A DNA stretch of 9,863 nucleotides from contig JALTEL010000161.1 in the NCBI GenBank assembly GCA_027073945.1, forward strand, positions 1-9,863. The letters are read 5' to 3'. Shown here one piece after another: positions 7,676-9,863 of the stretch; the stretch's first letter is position 1; each line of letters opens with the position of its first letter. The notes beneath the pieces were generated by a model. The model was not told where the DNA came from. It was given only the letters and a program-made list of their open reading frames with translations, and did no database searches. Position numbers and translations under genes: made by a program. The stretch comes from Caldifarciminota bacterium. GTDB lineage: Bacteria > WOR-3 > Hydrothermia > UBA1063 > CAJXJZ01.

Positions 7676-8947
7676 ATGAAAAGGCAAAGCCCCTCTCAGA
7701 AAGCGGGCGAGAGAAAGAAGGCAGAGCACAAGGCTTCCACGGGAAAAATAGGCGGATTTGGCACTGGTGTTTCCGAAGAAAAGGCTTCATGGAAAGCTGG
7801 ACTTAAAGCTGCCAAAGAATCTGTGCAGAGTATTGGTGGTATAAAGCCTGATATGAGCTTTGTGGCTATCAGAGGTGATTACGATGCTAAAGCTGTATTA
7901 AAAGGTGTGAGCAAGGCTGTCAATAATGCTCCTGTAGTTGGTGTAATTCCCCATGGTGTGATATTCACAGAAGATAGCGTATCTACCGAAGGCATTGCAG
8001 TAGCCTCCATATCTTCTGATATTTTCCAATTTCAAATAGGTACTGGTAGAAATTTGTTTGAAAACCCTGAAAAAGCCGTTCAGGATGCAATATCTCCTAT
8101 TTTAGATCAGTTTGTCACAAGAAAAGCCGAAGGTTATGATAATCTTCTGATATATTTTATTGTTGATACATATAAGAACGGTGATGCCATACTGGAGCTC
8201 GTTTCAAGGAAATGTGACGAGGTTGAGGATATCATACCATTTGTAGGTACTGTGCTTGATGTTACAGGTAAGGTAAGTAAGGAGACAGGTCTTATCACTG
8301 ATGGTGAATTGTTGAATAATGCCATTGTCGCAATTGGTGTTTATTCTAAGTTCAATATAGGGGTGGGTTATGGCCATGGACTTTATCCGCTTGTACCCAA
8401 AAGAGCCACTGCTGTATCAGGGGATACCATTGTGGAGTTGGACGGAAAGCCTGCATATAATGTTTGGAAGGAATATCTGGTTAAAAAAGGAAATGACGAA
8501 CAGGATATAAACGCAAATCCCGGTAAATATCTCTCAAGATTTCTTTTTGGAATACCTGTTCCCAGCTCCCCGAGAAATCCGAGAATAAGAATCGCATTGG
8601 GCGTTACTGAAGACGGCGGTATAAAGCTTAGCGGAAATGTAAAGGAAAATTCCACAATATGGCTGATGGAAGCACGGGAAGAGAGGATGCTGGATTCTGC
8701 AGGTAATGCCGTGATTCAGGCTATTGAAGACTTAAGAGGTAATAAGCCTATGGGTGGGTTTATCTTTTCGAGTATTATACGGTTCCTCAATCTCGGAGAT
8801 AAATTCTTTGACGAAATTGCTCTTTTGCAGAGAAAAATGGCTGTTCCTCTGCTGGGATTTACATCAAGCGGTGAATTTTATAAGCCCACATCCACTATAA
8901 AATGGTATCACAATAGCTCGGCACTTATCAGTATACTCCCAGAATGA
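7676..8947 (+). CDS. FIST-domain sensory protein
   Basis: FIST (FIST_N plus FIST_C) proteins are predicted ligand-sensing modules, often linked to histidine kinases or chemotaxis proteins; their ligands are thought to be small molecules such as amino acids. The protein has 423 residues, no signal peptide and no membrane segment, so it is probably cytoplasmic. The first ~25 residues are basic and low-complexity. FIST_N spans about 58-240 (VVGVIPHGVIFTED at 87-100, GVGYGHGLYPLVPK 229-242), and FIST_C about 250-402 (PLLGFTSSGEFY at 391-402). The FSCxGR-like motif I expect in FIST_C reads FSSIIRF (364-370), so the Cys is replaced by Ser. The stop overlaps the kinase start by ATGA, which suggests stoichiometric production. 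The first ATG is given as the start; an ATT at 7646 would add 10 residues (IFLSDDWWKQ, read with initiator Met) and has far better SD spacing. The frame is closed by TAA at 7625. Confidence 0.85.
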   Translation: MKRQSPSQKAGERKKAEHKASTGKIGGFGTGVSEEKASWKAGLKAAKESVQSIGGIKPDMSFVAIRGDYDAKAVLKGVSKAVNNAPVVGVIPHGVIFTEDSVSTEGIAVASISSDIFQFQIGTGRNLFENPEKAVQDAISPILDQFVTRKAEGYDNLLIYFIVDTYKNGDAILELVSRKCDEVEDIIPFVGTVLDVTGKVSKETGLITDGELLNNAIVAIGVYSKFNIGVGYGHGLYPLVPKRATAVSGDTIVELDGKPAYNVWKEYLVKKGNDEQDINANPGKYLSRFLFGIPVPSSPRNPRIRIALGVTEDGGIKLSGNVKENSTIWLMEAREERMLDSAGNAVIQAIEDLRGNKPMGGFIFSSIIRFLNLGDKFFDEIALLQRKMAVPLLGFTSSGEFYKPTSTIKWYHNSSALISILPE

Positions 8948-9863
8948 GAAATTTCCCACAGTCAGTTGCCCGCCACCTGCTTGATCAGTGTTCTGGTATA
9001 ATCATATTACTCGATAAAAATCTAAATGTGATTTATACGAATAAAAAAATCAAATTACTCGGGATAAATGATAATGCTCTGTATTCAAGAACGCTTTATA
9101 AATTGCTATCATCCAGTGGAAGGGCTATTTTACAGAAAAAGATAAATGAGAAAAAAGATAAATTTTCCATAAAAACCAAGCTGCATTTGCCACACAGTGC
9201 AGAAGTCGATGCAGAGTTGTGGATAGAAAGGCAGAAGATTGCCAATCAGGTTTATGTGCTCGTTACCGTTAATCCTGTGAAGTGGAAGGATTCTCCGGCC
9301 GCTATTGTGGATATGATAGAGACGGGATTGATTCTATCAAACAGGACTGGCACGATAAAATTTGTGAACTATTATGCAAAAGAATTGTTTGGTGATAGAG
9401 AATTGATGCACCTTAGTAACCTACCGTATAATCTTGGAAATGTGCTTCTTGATGCAATAAGACAGAATTTGCAAAGAGGTGAAATAGAATTAAGAAAAGG
9501 TAAGTATCTCGGATATAATTTCAAACCCTTTCCGTTGGACGATGAAGAGCATTATCTTTTTCAACTAAAAGATATTACGGAGAGAAAGCTCATGGAGCGT
9601 GCAATGGAGGAGTTTGATAGGGTTTCTTCGCTTGATTCGCTTGCTTCAGGACTTGCACATGAGATAAAGAATCCTCTGGCAGGAATGAAGCTTATGGCTC
9701 AAAGACTTGATAAGGACCTTGAAGAAGACGGAGAAGAGAAAAAAAGGGAATACATAAAGAGGATCATAAAACAGATTGACAGAATAGACCATCTTATAAG
9801 AACATTGTTTTCTCAAGTGAAAGCTCATACTGTCCAGATTGAGAGAGTAGATATGTATAAATT
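8944..9863 (+). CDS. PAS-containing sensor histidine kinase, 3' end outside the window
   Basis: Cytoplasmic two-component sensor kinase; 306 codons are visible and the frame is open to the right edge. The N-terminal part (about 13-110) looks like a degenerate PAS domain, a second PAS domain spans about 118-215 (ETGLILSNRTGTIKFVN at 126-142, ending in KDITERK 209-215), and a helical linker leads to the dimerisation/phosphoacceptor helix LASGLAHEIKNPLAG, in which His239 is the predicted phosphorylated residue. This H-box resembles NtrB/AtoS-type kinases that often work with sigma-54-dependent regulators. The ATP-binding domain should lie beyond the window. No membrane segment is seen, so the signal is probably internal or delivered by the FIST protein encoded just before it. 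The ATG overlaps the FIST stop and has no SD, pointing to translational coupling. Confidence 0.9.
   Translation, partial: MRNFPQSVARHLLDQCSGIIILLDKNLNVIYTNKKIKLLGINDNALYSRTLYKLLSSSGRAILQKKINEKKDKFSIKTKLHLPHSAEVDAELWIERQKIANQVYVLVTVNPVKWKDSPAAIVDMIETGLILSNRTGTIKFVNYYAKELFGDRELMHLSNLPYNLGNVLLDAIRQNLQRGEIELRKGKYLGYNFKPFPLDDEEHYLFQLKDITERKLMERAMEEFDRVSSLDSLASGLAHEIKNPLAGMKLMAQRLDKDLEEDGEEKKREYIKRIIKQIDRIDHLIRTLFSQVKAHTVQIERVDMYK

Overview
The window carries about 9.9 kb of AT-rich bacterial chromosome, tightly packed with housekeeping and cofactor genes. It shows a class II (B12-dependent) ribonucleotide reductase, molybdenum-cofactor genes including a MoeA fused to a binding-protein-like domain, a glycyl-radical-activase-like radical SAM protein and a FIST/histidine-kinase pair. 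This mix suggests an anaerobic or microaerophilic bacterium, perhaps from a deep-branching Gram-negative-type lineage such as Deferribacterota or Nitrospirota. The phylum is a guess and cannot be settled from the sequence alone.

Region 1 (1-3153, + strand) is a probable operon: nrdJ (5' end outside the window), dcd and recA. The gaps are 23 and 8 nt, with no terminator or internal promoter that I can see. It joins dNTP supply (ribonucleotide reduction, dCTP to dUTP for dTMP) to recombinational repair. RecA has an unusual DNA-binding loop L2.

Region 2 (3218-6474, + strand) starts with a near-consensus sigma-70 promoter and a complete one-piece tmRNA gene (ssrA). Its tag frame, four pseudoknots and encoded CCA can all be drawn by hand. 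Only 5 nt after the CCA comes the ATG of a 629-residue MoeA plus PBP-like fusion gene, which overlaps moaA by ATGA. There is no terminator and no Shine-Dalgarno sequence between ssrA and moeA. The molybdenum-cofactor genes may therefore be transcribed as a 3' extension of the tmRNA precursor, and processing of tmRNA would leave an almost leaderless moeA message. This is the most unusual arrangement in the window.

Region 3 (6490-7497, - strand) holds an AmrS-type radical SAM protein, convergent with moaA across a 15-nt gap.

Region 4 (7498-9863) is a 178-nt divergent intergenic stretch followed by a FIST-domain protein gene. That gene overlaps (ATGA) a soluble PAS-containing histidine kinase running off the right end. 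The FIST gene has a strong Shine-Dalgarno sequence 38 nt before its first ATG but 8 nt before an in-frame ATT.

I found no insertion sequences, CRISPR arrays, tRNAs or rRNAs. No gene-free stretch exceeds 300 bases. I see no wholly novel multi-gene system; the notable points are the ssrA-moeA junction, the RecA loop, the FIST gene start and the FIST-kinase pair.
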